Shown piece by piece: positions 39,079-48,115 of a stretch of 64,000 nucleotides of DNA. The stretch spans positions 1,550,001 through 1,614,000 of the forward strand of contig NZ_CP091510.1 in assembly GCF_022870905.1 (NCBI RefSeq). Reading direction: 5' to 3'. How positions within the stretch are numbered: the first letter of the stretch is position 1; each line of letters opens with the position of its first letter. The translations under genes were made by a program, and so were the position numbers. The notes under the pieces are model-generated. The model saw only the letters and a list, made by a program, of their open reading frames with translations. It had not been told where the DNA came from and ran no database searches. Origin of the DNA: Neisseria arctica. GTDB lineage: Bacteria > Pseudomonadota > Gammaproteobacteria > Burkholderiales > Neisseriaceae.

Positions 39079-39285
39079 ATGGCTCGTATTACCGTAGAAG
39101 ACTGCATTGATAAAATCCCTAATCACTTCGATCTTACCTTAACCGCCGCACGCCGCGCACGCCAACTGGAAAATGGCACCGCCCCGCTGGTAGAAGACAT
39201 CCGCAACAACAAACCGACCGTTACTGCATTGCGCGAAATAGCCGCAGGTCAAATCGGCACCGAACTTTTAAGCCGCAACAAATAA
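39079..39285 (+). CDS. rpoZ: RNA polymerase subunit omega
   Basis: 68 aa. Begins [21 protein letters not shown], contains [10 protein letters not shown] and ends near TELLSRNK. Stabilises the beta-prime subunit; in E. coli it forms part of a ppGpp site. It sits between gmk and spoT. Confidence 0.97.
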   Translation: MARITVEDCIDKIPNHFDLTLTAARRARQLENGTAPLVEDIRNNKPTVTALREIAAGQIGTELLSRNK

Positions 39286-39294
39286 ATAAAAGCC

Positions 39295-39309
39295 GAGGCC
39301 GTCTGAATG
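39295..39309 (+). promoter_or_regulatory. DUS embedded in the spoT translation start
   Basis: An AG-DUS (39296-39307) ends on the A of the spoT ATG (39307-39309). GAGG at 39295-39298, partly inside the DUS, is the only Shine-Dalgarno-like element, eight bases before the ATG. Confidence 0.75.
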
Positions 39310-41469
39310 CCTGTTCCAACACCGCTGCCTACCGCTCCTTATGATCCGCTAACCGCACGAGAACGCGAACTATTGTTTTGCGCAGCAGATTATCTGACGA
39401 CAGACGACAAACAATTGCTTGAAAAAGCCTGTGCCTACGCTTTTCATGCCCACGACGGGCAAACCCGAAAAAGTGGAGAGCCCTATATCACTCATCCGTT
39501 GGCAGTGGCTGCACAATTGGCAGCCTGGCATATGGATGTTCAGGGATTGTGCGCGGGCGTCATGCATGATGTTCTGGAAGACACAGGTGTTACCAAGCTG
39601 GAAATGACGGCCGAATTCGGCGAAACCATTGCCGAAATGGTAGACGGCCTATCCAAGCTGGAAAAACTCGAATATAACGATCAAGCCGAACACCAAGCGG
39701 AAAGCTTCCGTAAATTAATTCTGGCCATGACAAAAGACATACGCGTTATTGTCATTAAACTTTCAGACCGCCTGCACAATATGCGTACCCTTGGTTCAAT
39801 GCGCCCGGAAAAACGCCGCCGCATTGCCCAAGAAACCTTGGAAATTTATGCACAGATCGCTAACCGGATCGGTTTAAACAGCGCCTATCAGGAATTGCAG
39901 GATTTATCATTCCAGAACTTACACCCCCGCCGCTACGAAACCCTTCAAAAGGCTATGAAAGCCAGTCGGAGAAACCGCCGTGACGTAGTCGGCAAAGTAT
40001 TAAGAGCATTCAGCCAACGCTTGGTCAGCGCCAATATCGAAGCCAAAATCAAAGGCCGTGAAAAAAATCTCTACAGTATCCATCAGAAAATGCAGAGTAA
40101 AAACCTACGCTTTGCCGAAGTAATGGATATTTACGGTTTTCGCGTAATAGTCAATAGTGTACCGGCATGCTATGCGGCACTCGGCGCACTGCACAGTCTC
40201 TACCAACCGAAACCAGGCCGTATTAAAGACTACATTGCCATCCCCAAAAGCAATGGTTACCAAAGCCTTCATACTACCTTAGTCGGCCCTTACGGCCTAC
40301 CAATTGAAGTACAAATAAGAACCAGAGAAATGGATGCCGTAGCCGAAGGAGGCATTGCAGGCCATTGGATTTACAAATCTGGGGAAAATACAATTGACCA
40401 AGCCACCCTGCGTACCAACCAATGGCTACAGAATATTCTTGACTTACAAGCACGAAGCTCTAATGCAATGGAGTTTCTCGAGCATGTTAAAGTCGACCTC
40501 TTTCCTGATGAAGTTTACATTCTTACTCCGAAAGGCAAAATTTTGGTTTTACCCGAAGGGGCAACACCTATCGATTTTGCCTATGCAGTACATACCGACA
40601 TAGGCAATCGCACCGTTGCCGCCCGTGTCAACAACACTATGATGCCGCTGCGTACAGCATTAAAAACCGGCGACACAGTAGAAATTATTACTTCCGAACA
40701 TGCAAAACCCAACGCCGCATGGCTAAACTTCGCTGTTTCCAGCCGCGCTCGCAGCGCCATACGCAACTATATTAAAAATATGAACCGCCAAGATGCCATC
40801 CTGCTTGGTGAAAATCTATTACAGAAGGCTCTCTCCAGCCTTTTACCTCAAAACGTTTTGCTATCAGACGATTTAAAAGAAAAATATCTGACCGATCTCA
40901 ACAACAAACAAACATCTTTTGAAGATGTGCTGTACAACGTGGGCATGGGACACACCCTACCCGTTTCCGTCGCTATGCATATTGCCGAATTGGCAGGAGA
41001 GCATTTTGGCGACGAAGTCAAACTTAGCCCGATCAAGATTAACGGTAATGAAACCGGTCGTGTACATTTGGCACAATGCTGCAACCCGATTCCGGGTGAC
41101 AGTATCCGTGCCGTTATTATCAAAGATCAAGGTATGATTATCCACCGCGATACCTGTCCCAATGTATTGAAAGCGGATCTCGAACAGCAACTGGAAGCCG
41201 ACTGGGACAGCATACACAACCGCACCTACCGCACCTCGATTACCGCCGGAGCACGTGATACCCACGGCCTGCTTGCCGCGATGGCGCAAGCAATATCAGG
41301 GGCCAATGCGGATATTGAGTCAGTTGAAACCCCCTCGCAAAAACAAGCCGGAACAGAAGGGTTTATCGAGTTTAAATTTTTTATCAAAACAAAAAATCTC
41401 GAACAGCTTAATGAAATTATCCGCGCACTATATGCAATCCCACATGTCCGCCGTGTTGTCCGAAATTAA
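39307..41469 (+). CDS. spoT: Bifunctional (p)ppGpp synthetase/hydrolase
   Basis: 720 aa RSH protein. The N-terminal HD hydrolase domain is intact (HAHDGQTRKSGEPYITHP and HDVLEDT); then the synthetase domain (GREKNLYSIHQKM, MDIYGFRV), a TGS domain near 400-460 (DEVYILTPKGKILVLPEG) and a C-terminal ACT domain. Intact HD and position after rpoZ favour SpoT over RelA. It sets ppGpp levels during starvation. The DUS overlapping the start codon is unusual. Confidence 0.96.
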   Translation: MPVPTPLPTAPYDPLTARERELLFCAADYLTTDDKQLLEKACAYAFHAHDGQTRKSGEPYITHPLAVAAQLAAWHMDVQGLCAGVMHDVLEDTGVTKLEMTAEFGETIAEMVDGLSKLEKLEYNDQAEHQAESFRKLILAMTKDIRVIVIKLSDRLHNMRTLGSMRPEKRRRIAQETLEIYAQIANRIGLNSAYQELQDLSFQNLHPRRYETLQKAMKASRRNRRDVVGKVLRAFSQRLVSANIEAKIKGREKNLYSIHQKMQSKNLRFAEVMDIYGFRVIVNSVPACYAALGALHSLYQPKPGRIKDYIAIPKSNGYQSLHTTLVGPYGLPIEVQIRTREMDAVAEGGIAGHWIYKSGENTIDQATLRTNQWLQNILDLQARSSNAMEFLEHVKVDLFPDEVYILTPKGKILVLPEGATPIDFAYAVHTDIGNRTVAARVNNTMMPLRTALKTGDTVEIITSEHAKPNAAWLNFAVSSRARSAIRNYIKNMNRQDAILLGENLLQKALSSLLPQNVLLSDDLKEKYLTDLNNKQTSFEDVLYNVGMGHTLPVSVAMHIAELAGEHFGDEVKLSPIKINGNETGRVHLAQCCNPIPGDSIRAVIIKDQGMIIHRDTCPNVLKADLEQQLEADWDSIHNRTYRTSITAGARDTHGLLAAMAQAISGANADIESVETPSQKQAGTEGFIEFKFFIKTKNLEQLNEIIRALYAIPHVRRVVRN

Positions 41470-41484
41470 ACGATAATTAATATG

Positions 41485-41523
41485 AAAGGCCGTCTGAAAT
41501 GCAATCTTTCAGACGGCCTTTTA
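41485..41523 (+). terminator. DUS inverted-repeat terminator after spoT
   Basis: AAAGGCCGTCTGAAA and complement (15 bp), seven-base loop, TTTTATC. AG-DUS. Confidence 0.9.
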
Positions 41524-41774
41524 TCGTTCTTGACAATCACATCGCAATAAAAGATAATTTCGGATTGATTTTAAGTCTAAAAATTACAACCCTATTTTTC
41601 AGCTGCCCGATACACAACAACGCTGCAGCATTGTTAGGAGGTGATGTTTCACATCACGGCGCGTATCCCGCCCGCACTCTTATCCAAGTGCATATTTAAG
41701 CGATACACTCAAATTCCATCAAAGCCGTCTGAAATACAGCGGTCAAACCAATTAAAAATATGTAAGGAAATACA
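41524..41774. other. Intergenic region upstream of rpsU
   Basis: Contains a DUS-like AAGCCGTCTGAA at 41722-41732 and an inverted GTGATGTTTCACATCAC near 41641-41657, a possible operator or hairpin in the rpsU leader. A short ORF at 41499-41699 starts within the terminator and is rejected. Confidence 0.45.
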
Positions 41775-41987
41775 ATGCCTGCTATTCGTGTAAAAGAAAA
41801 CGAACCTTTTGAAGTTGCAATGCGCCGTTTCAAACGTGCCGTAGAAAAAACCGGTTTGCTAACCGAGCTGCGTGCTCGTGAAGCTTACGAAAAACCAACT
41901 ACCGAACGTAAGCGCAAAAAAGCCGCTGCTGCAAAACGCCTGCAAAAACGCCTGCGCAGCCAACAGCTGCCTCCGAAAATGTACTAA
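41775..41987 (+). CDS. rpsU: 30S ribosomal protein S21
   Basis: 70 aa. [27 protein letters not shown] and the Arg/Lys-rich tail [17 protein letters not shown] are typical. In many proteobacteria rpsU leads the rpsU-dnaG-rpoD operon; here two plus-strand genes (yqeY and an XRE regulator) and one minus-strand gene separate it from dnaG. Confidence 0.97.
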   Translation: MPAIRVKENEPFEVAMRRFKRAVEKTGLLTELRAREAYEKPTTERKRKKAAAAKRLQKRLRSQQLPPKMY

Positions 41988-42013
41988 TCACGGCTTAAGC
42001 CTTGATAAGATCC

Positions 42014-42048
42014 AAACACCGTAAGGCTACTGTCTTGCGGTGTTTTTA
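42014..42048 (+). terminator. Terminator after rpsU
   Basis: AAACACCGTAAG pairs with CTTGCGGTGTTT (12 bp, one G-U), eight-base loop, then TTTTTA. No DUS. In E. coli the rpsU-dnaG terminator similarly lets most transcripts end after S21. Confidence 0.88.
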
Positions 42049-42197
42049 CTTATCATTTAAAAGCATGTACAAAATATCTTTTCACCCTTTACTGCTACCC
42101 TGCATCTATACAAAGCACCAGCATAAAAAGATAATACGGATCGGTGATCCTTTAACAAAACCATATCCTCTATCCAATTTTTATTTCGAGAACAATT

Positions 42198-42644
42198 ATG
42201 AGCCTGAAAATACAACTAACCGAAGATATGAAAAACGCCATGCGCGCAAAAGACAGCATAACACTTTCCACTATCCGCTTGGTTAACGCTGCCATCAAGC
42301 AATTCGAAGTTGATGAACGTGCTGAAGCCGACGATGAAAAAATCACTGCAATTCTTACCAAGCTGGTAAAGCAGCGTAAAGACTCCGCTAAAATTTATAC
42401 CGATGCAGGCCGCCAAGATCTGGCAGATAAAGAAAACGCAGAAATCGAAGTTCTAAACCGCTATTTGCCGAAAATGCTGTCTACCGAAGAAATCGAAACA
42501 GCCGTTCGCCTTGCTGTTAACGAAACCGGTGCCGCAGGCATTGCCGATATGGGCAAAGTAATGGGTATTTTAAAAAACAGATTGGCAGGCAAAGCCGATA
42601 TGGGCGAAGTAAATAAAATCTTAAAAGCCGTTTTAACCGCTTAA
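42198..42644 (+). CDS. yqeY: GatB/YqeY domain protein
   Basis: 148 aa, family length. Helical N-terminal half with RLVNAAIKQFEVDER and KQRKDSAKIYTDAGRQDLADKE; the C-terminal QAD-like half resembles the tail of the GatB amidotransferase subunit. The gene is often next to rpsU and dnaG and is thought to concern tRNA-dependent amidation, without proof. Confidence 0.92.
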   Translation: MSLKIQLTEDMKNAMRAKDSITLSTIRLVNAAIKQFEVDERAEADDEKITAILTKLVKQRKDSAKIYTDAGRQDLADKENAEIEVLNRYLPKMLSTEEIETAVRLAVNETGAAGIADMGKVMGILKNRLAGKADMGEVNKILKAVLTA

Positions 42645-42647
42645 TTA

Positions 42648-42680
42648 AAACGCCGTCTGAAAATTTCAGACGGCGTTTTA
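42648..42680 (+). terminator. Bidirectional DUS terminator
   Basis: AAAACGCCGTCTGAAA and complement (16 bp) with almost no loop; serves yqeY and the opposing yaaW-like gene. The outer bases are ACGCC, not the usual AT or AG context. Confidence 0.88.
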
Positions 42681-42694
42681 ATAACCATATACAT

Positions 42695-43450
42695 TTATTT
42701 GTCAAAAATCTTCCCACCCATATCACCATACAAATGTTTTTGTCGGAGAGCCGCCACTGCGATTACAGCAGGAATCGTTACCCGGTACGCCGCTCCTGCA
42801 ATATCAACTGCAGTCCAGATCCCAGTAACCACCAAACCAATAGGACCTGTGATAATGGACAATATCCGTACCAATATAGTGTTACCCAAAATAGACAACC
42901 CTCTGCCGATTAGGGCTTTTAATATGGCATTCACAATGATTACGGTTAACTGATATGAATAAAAACCACCGAAATTAAAAATTTTTATGATAACGGCCGC
43001 CAATGCTCCCTTACTCATCATTTCTACATTGTTTACACCCAACTCGCTAGCAATTTCCTTTAATTGTTCCTGCGTCATTTTATTCAGCGCATCTTCTAAT
43101 ATTTTAGACAACAGTGCCAATTCTATTCTCTCTACGCTAGATTTCTCATGATAATTTACTTTTAATTTATCACACACATCCGTCAATACCTCTCGATATA
43201 AGACCCCCTTTCCACCACGAAATATGGTTGCGAAGGTATCGGCGCCAAAGCATTGGATTTCTGCAGCAATCTCCTGCCAATATTGCTGGTGATCAGGATA
43301 ATACATTTTATATTTCCTGCTACCAGTAAGCTCTTCAGTCCATCGGGCTTTGCCATTTTTATCATGAGTTAAGCAGTACACCAAATCACCCAAATCTTCA
43401 GACTTCATCTCTCCAAGGAATTCAAGGTCAATATCGTTACGATAAGCCAT
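42695..43450 (-). CDS. YaaW-like protein (DUF3944/UPF0174)
   Basis: 251 aa from ATG at 43450; the ATG at 43459 abuts the AGGAG (43464-43460) and is unlikely. The N-terminus MAYRNDIDLEFLGEMKSEDLGDLVYCLTHD is the DUF3944 motif, followed by a YaaW-type domain (about 45-160) and two or more hydrophobic segments (about 150-240, NTILVRILSIITGPIGLVV). Function unknown in all organisms. It interrupts the rpsU-dnaG locus on the opposite strand and diverges from an XRE regulator, so the two may form an accessory unit. Confidence 0.8.
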   Translation of the reverse strand: MAYRNDIDLEFLGEMKSEDLGDLVYCLTHDKNGKARWTEELTGSRKYKMYYPDHQQYWQEIAAEIQCFGADTFATIFRGGKGVLYREVLTDVCDKLKVNYHEKSSVERIELALLSKILEDALNKMTQEQLKEIASELGVNNVEMMSKGALAAVIIKIFNFGGFYSYQLTVIIVNAILKALIGRGLSILGNTILVRILSIITGPIGLVVTGIWTAVDIAGAAYRVTIPAVIAVAALRQKHLYGDMGGKIFDK

Positions 43451-43592
43451 TACTCTCATCTCCTAATAGCCATTAGCAAAAATACAAAATAAAAGTTTAT
43501 TTTTTATTATTTTACAAATTAAATGATATTTAAACAAGAGTAAATTTAAGGAAACATTCAATAGACGAGTATTTTTAACGAAAGCAATATCA

Positions 43593-43943
43593 GTGGCTCA
43601 ACTACCTGTTTCCGATTTCGACAAAGCCATCGGCAAACGTATCCAAATCCGGCGTAAAGAATGCCATTTAACAGCCGATGTACTATCTGAAAAGATCGGT
43701 ATGTCCCAGCAACAACTCTCCCGCTATGAGCGTGGAGCCAACAAGGTCAACATTACTCATCTGATCCACATCGCCCAGATTTTAGATACTCCGTTATTTT
43801 GGTTTTTACAAGATTGCATACCAGCAGAAAATTTTGATTCAGACGGCCTCAAACACCGTTTAGACTTTCATTGGCGGCATATCAGCCAAGAGCAAAAGCA
43901 ATCTATTATCAATCTTTTAGATACCTTCCATACCACCGAATAA
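43593..43943 (+). CDS. XRE-family helix-turn-helix regulator
   Basis: 116 aa from GTG at 43593. One HTH_3 domain (about 10-68): IGKRIQIRRKECHLTADVLSEKIGMSQQQLSRYERGANKVN. The C-terminal part (70-116) may mediate dimerisation. It is divergent from the yaaW-like gene across 142 AT-rich bp and 89 bp upstream of dnaG in the same direction. A full AG-DUS (43838-43849) lies inside its coding sequence. It may autoregulate and control the yaaW-like gene; this is inference. Confidence 0.85.
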   Translation: MAQLPVSDFDKAIGKRIQIRRKECHLTADVLSEKIGMSQQQLSRYERGANKVNITHLIHIAQILDTPLFWFLQDCIPAENFDSDGLKHRLDFHWRHISQEQKQSIINLLDTFHTTE

Positions 43944-44032
43944 GCAATTTCAAAATTGATTTTGTTTTGCTTGAATCCGCTAATGGCGCAACCTATAATA
44001 ATCGGTTAACCAATTGGCCGATCCAATCCGCT

Positions 44033-45799
44033 ATGATTCCAACTGAATTTATAGACGAGCTTCTTTCCAAAGTTGACATCGTCGATATTATCGATGAACA
44101 CGTACCGCTAAAAAAAGGCGGTGCCAACTATATGGCCTGCTGCCCGTTCCATAAAGAAAAATCACCGTCATTTTCAGTAAGCCCGCAAAAACAGTTTTAC
44201 CATTGTTTCGGTTGCGGTGCGCACGGCTCTGCTATCGGCTTTATCATGGAATATCAAGGTTTAAGTTTTACCGAGGCCGTGCAATACCTAGCCGACCGCG
44301 TCGGCATGGCGGTGCCCAAAACCAAAGGGCGAGAAGAAAGCCCGGAAATACGGCAGGAACGTAAGAAAAAACAACAAACCTTAGAAGAAACAACCGAAGC
44401 CTCAGCTACTTACTACATTTCCAAACTGGCTCAAAATCCGCGGGCCCAAGCCTACCTCAGCCAACGCGGCCTTTCTCCCGAAATAATCGAACATTACGGT
44501 TTGGGTTATGCTCCCGATGGTTGGCACCCGTTATCCGAAGCATTCCAGCCTTACCCCAATACGGCATTGGTAGAAAGCGGCATGGTAATAGAAAAGGACG
44601 GCAAGCATTATGACCGTTTCCGTGACCGTATCATGTTCCCGATACGCAACCAACGCGGTCAAGTTATCGGCTTTGGGGGACGCATACTAGACAAAGGCGA
44701 GCCCAAATACCTAAATTCACCGGAAACACCGCTGTTCGATAAAGGGCGCAACTTATACGGTTTGCACGAAGGGCGGGCCGCGATAAAAGACGCCGGCCGC
44801 ATTTTGGTTGTTGAAGGCTATATGGATGTAGTCGCACTGGCACAATTCGGTATCGGATACGGTGTTGCCGCACTCGGTACCTCCACGACCGCTGAGCATG
44901 TGAAAATTCTCATGCGCCAAACCGACAGTATTTACTTCTGTTTCGATGGTGACCGTGCGGGCAGAAAAGCTGCCTGGAGGGCACTCGAAAACGCCCTGCC
45001 TCAATTAAAAGACGACAAATCATTACACTTTCTGTTCCTTCCGGAAGAACATGATCCCGACAGCTATATACGAGCCTATGGCAAAAATCAGTTTGAAGAT
45101 GCCCTGCTCAACCAAAGCAAACCATTATCCGAATATTTTTGGCAAGCACTTTCAGACGGCCTTAATTTAGATACTCATGAAGGCAAAGCCGAATTAGTCA
45201 AAAAAAGCGCCCCTCTATTAGCACAAATTACCGCTCCTGCGCTTGGCTTTCTACTCAAGCAGCAATTAAGTGAAATTGTCGGCATCGACCCTGCCAACCT
45301 CGCACAACTAATCGGTCAAGATGCCCCCAAGCAATATATCAAGCAAAAAAGCTATAAACTGCCGCAGGCAACATTCCGCCAACCACCTATGCTCAGCTTG
45401 GAGCAGAAGCAAATACGCTCCTTGCTTGCTTGTCCCTCATGGGCAAAATACGCACTTCTACCGGAATATCTGCAGCTCTCCGGCGAGATGGCCTGTTTGG
45501 CAAACCTTGCAGAGCTGATACACAACCTGCCCGCCATACCCACTACAGCCCAAATCCTCGAACATATCCGCGGCAGCGAACACGAAGCCATGTTACTGGA
45601 AATTTTCCGGAATACCGAACCAGACAATGAGCCAGACAGTCAAAACGAAGAAGCAGTCGAAGAATTCAAGCACGGCATGCTAAAACTTCAAAACAAGTTG
45701 AAAACAGCCCAGCTCAACCGCCTAAGAATCAAGCTCAATGAAAGTGGGCTGACCGAACACGAAGAAAATCTGCTGCGAACGTTACTACAAAGCAAATAA
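44033..45799 (+). CDS. dnaG: DNA primase
   Basis: 588 aa from ATG at 44033; 54 codons open upstream are not family-like and overlap the XRE gene. The CHC2 zinc domain has C37, H40, C58 and C61. The Toprim domain carries VVEGYMDVVAL near 260 and FDGDRAG near 305; a C-terminal DnaB-binding domain follows a short linker. It makes RNA primers at the fork. An AG-DUS (45151-45162) is embedded in the coding sequence. Confidence 0.97.
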   Translation: MIPTEFIDELLSKVDIVDIIDEHVPLKKGGANYMACCPFHKEKSPSFSVSPQKQFYHCFGCGAHGSAIGFIMEYQGLSFTEAVQYLADRVGMAVPKTKGREESPEIRQERKKKQQTLEETTEASATYYISKLAQNPRAQAYLSQRGLSPEIIEHYGLGYAPDGWHPLSEAFQPYPNTALVESGMVIEKDGKHYDRFRDRIMFPIRNQRGQVIGFGGRILDKGEPKYLNSPETPLFDKGRNLYGLHEGRAAIKDAGRILVVEGYMDVVALAQFGIGYGVAALGTSTTAEHVKILMRQTDSIYFCFDGDRAGRKAAWRALENALPQLKDDKSLHFLFLPEEHDPDSYIRAYGKNQFEDALLNQSKPLSEYFWQALSDGLNLDTHEGKAELVKKSAPLLAQITAPALGFLLKQQLSEIVGIDPANLAQLIGQDAPKQYIKQKSYKLPQATFRQPPMLSLEQKQIRSLLACPSWAKYALLPEYLQLSGEMACLANLAELIHNLPAIPTTAQILEHIRGSEHEAMLLEIFRNTEPDNEPDSQNEEAVEEFKHGMLKLQNKLKTAQLNRLRIKLNESGLTEHEENLLRTLLQSK

Positions 45800-46046
45800 C
45801 TGCTTACCCAGAGCCTTCCTTGCCTTGTTTGCAGCATATAAATTTAATATAATTAGCGCCTTCTATCCGCCGCTTGTAATTTTTTCAGACGGCCCCACCT
45901 TAGCACCACAAATTCTTTGCCTGAAAGCCATTAATCGGCTATTGCAGGCCGTTTAGAGAAAAGCCTGCCGAAAATACGCTGCACAAACTGCAGAAACCAT
46001 TCAATACCTTCCGCCGGCCTTCTAACCGAAACTACCGAGTAAACCT
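45800..46046. other. dnaG-rpoD intergenic region
   Basis: Holds a DUS core in minus orientation (45884-45893) and no ORF. The length leaves room for an rpoD promoter, which I could not define. Confidence 0.4.
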
Positions 46047-47996
46047 ATGGCCAACCACACTTCTGATTACGACGAACAAGACGATATCCGCCCGCTAAGC
46101 CTTGAAGAACAACGCGCACGTTTGCGCCAACTGATTATCATGGGCAAAGAGCGCGGCTACATTACCTACGCAGAAATCAACGATGCCCTGCCTGACGATA
46201 TGTCTGATGCAGAACAAATCGACAACATCGTTACCATGATTTCCGGACTAGGCATACAAGTTACCGAACAAGCTCCCGATGCCGAAGATATTCTACTTAG
46301 CGACAATACCGCCAACCTTACCGATGATGATGCGGTAGAAGAGGCCGAGGCCGCCCTTTCCAGCGCTGACAGTGAGTTTGGCCGCACGACCGATCCTGTC
46401 CGTATGTATATGCGGGAAATGGGGCAAGTCGACCTGCTCACACGTGAAGACGAAATCATCATTGCCAAAAAAATTGAAAATGCTCTGAAAAATATGGTTC
46501 AGGCCATTTCTGCCTGCCCCGGTTCAATTGCGGAAATTTTGGCATTAATCGAACGTATTCGTGCTGATGAAATTAAAGTAGACGAGGTTGTAGAGGCCAT
46601 CATCGATCCCAACGAAGTATTACTGAATGAGCTCGGCTTAAGTCATCTTGAGGGAACATCGGAAGACGGTTCCGCCGATAGCACCGTTGACGACGAAGAT
46701 AGCACCGATGACACAGACGAAGATGATTCGGAGGGCACAGATAGCGAAGCCATGTCGGCAGCAAATTTAGAAGAGCTAAAACAAAAAGTGCTTGAACACT
46801 TCGCGGGCATCCAACAAGACTACGATAAGATGATCTCCGCTCTGGATAAACACGATAGCAAACATCCATCTTATCTCGCACACCGCGATGCTATTGCGGC
46901 CAAATTACTTGAAACCCGCTTCGCAACACGTCAGATTGAAAGCCTAAGCAGCAATCTGCGTACCCGCGTCGACAACATCCGTAAATTGGAGCGTGAAATC
47001 CGCGATATCTGTCTGAACAATGTTCACATGGATCGTGAGTATTTTATCAATAACTTCCTGCCGCACGCTACCAACCTGAAATGGGTGGAAGACGAGATTA
47101 CCAAAGGTCGCGTATGGAGCGATGCACTGGGTCGTTTCCGTCACGATATTATTGAAAAGCAAAGTGAAATGGCACAAATGGAAAAAGAAGCTCGTATTTC
47201 CATTGAGGAGCTGAAGGAAATCAACAAAAATATGGTTGTCAGCGAAAAAGAAACCGCGGCTGCCAAGCAAGAGATGATTCAAGCAAACCTGCGTCTGGTT
47301 ATTTCAATTGCAAAAAAATATACCAACCGTGGCTTGCAATTTCTTGATCTTATTCAAGAAGGCAATATCGGCTTGATGAAGGCGGTAGATAAATTCGAAT
47401 ACCGCCGTGGCTATAAATTTTCGACTTATGCTACTTGGTGGATCCGTCAGGCCATTACCCGTTCGATTGCGGATCAGGCACGTACTATTCGCATTCCGGT
47501 TCATATGATTGAAACCATCAATAAAATGAACCGTATTTCGCGCCAATACTTACAGGAAACCGGTGAAGAGCCTGATTCTGCAAAACTGGCCGAATTAATG
47601 GAAATGCCTGAAGATAAGATCCGTAAAATCATGAAAATCGCAAAAGAACCGATTTCCATGGAAACACCAATCGGTGATGATGACGATTCACACTTGGGCG
47701 ACTTCATTGAAGATGTAAATAATGTCGCTCCGGCAGATGCTGCCATGTATTCGAGCCTGCGCGAAGTAACCAAAGATGTATTAGAAAGCCTGACTCCGCG
47801 TGAAGCAAAAGTGTTACGTATGCGCTTCGGTATCGATATGAATACCGACCACACGCTGGAAGAAGTAGGTAAACAATTTGATGTAACGCGTGAACGTATC
47901 CGTCAAATCGAAGCCAAAGCTTTACGTAAACTGCGTCACCCTACCCGCAGTGACCGCTTAAAAAGCTTCTTAGATAGCGAAGACAATAAACAATAA
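46047..47996 (+). CDS. rpoD: RNA polymerase primary sigma factor (sigma-70)
   Basis: 649 aa. Region 1.1 at the N-terminus, 1.2 at [11 protein letters not shown], a long acidic non-conserved insert (about 205-245, many Asp and Glu), region 2 ([54 protein letters not shown]), region 3 and the region 4 helix-turn-helix ([27 protein letters not shown]). The housekeeping sigma factor, next to dnaG as in the macromolecular synthesis operon. Confidence 0.98.
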   Translation: MANHTSDYDEQDDIRPLSLEEQRARLRQLIIMGKERGYITYAEINDALPDDMSDAEQIDNIVTMISGLGIQVTEQAPDAEDILLSDNTANLTDDDAVEEAEAALSSADSEFGRTTDPVRMYMREMGQVDLLTREDEIIIAKKIENALKNMVQAISACPGSIAEILALIERIRADEIKVDEVVEAIIDPNEVLLNELGLSHLEGTSEDGSADSTVDDEDSTDDTDEDDSEGTDSEAMSAANLEELKQKVLEHFAGIQQDYDKMISALDKHDSKHPSYLAHRDAIAAKLLETRFATRQIESLSSNLRTRVDNIRKLEREIRDICLNNVHMDREYFINNFLPHATNLKWVEDEITKGRVWSDALGRFRHDIIEKQSEMAQMEKEARISIEELKEINKNMVVSEKETAAAKQEMIQANLRLVISIAKKYTNRGLQFLDLIQEGNIGLMKAVDKFEYRRGYKFSTYATWWIRQAITRSIADQARTIRIPVHMIETINKMNRISRQYLQETGEEPDSAKLAELMEMPEDKIRKIMKIAKEPISMETPIGDDDDSHLGDFIEDVNNVAPADAAMYSSLREVTKDVLESLTPREAKVLRMRFGIDMNTDHTLEEVGKQFDVTRERIRQIEAKALRKLRHPTRSDRLKSFLDSEDNKQ

Positions 47997-48013
47997 TTAC
48001 AAAATTAAAATAA

Positions 48014-48054
48014 TTTTCAGACGGCCTAAACTATTAAACAAGGCCGTCTGAAAA
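48014..48054 (+). terminator. Spaced DUS pair after rpoD
   Basis: TTTTCAGACGGCCT and its complement AGGCCGTCTGAAAA around a 13-base loop. The arms face outward compared with the usual order; termination is plausible but weak. Confidence 0.55.
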
Positions 48055-48072
48055 TTGACTTTCGACATCAAT

Positions 48073-48107
48073 AAAACAACACCTGACAAATTGCCAGGTG
48101 TTGTTTT
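48073..48107. terminator. Bidirectional terminator rpoD/argH
   Basis: Perfect 13-bp stem AAAACAACACCTG / CAGGTGTTGTTTT with nine-base loop. A tract on one side and T tract on the other; ends eight bases before the argH stop. No DUS. Confidence 0.92.
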
Positions 48108-48115
48108 ATATAATC

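Noticed and set aside
41499..41699. 66-codon ORF after spoT
   Set aside because: It begins inside the DUS terminator and shows no coding character or ribosome-binding site.
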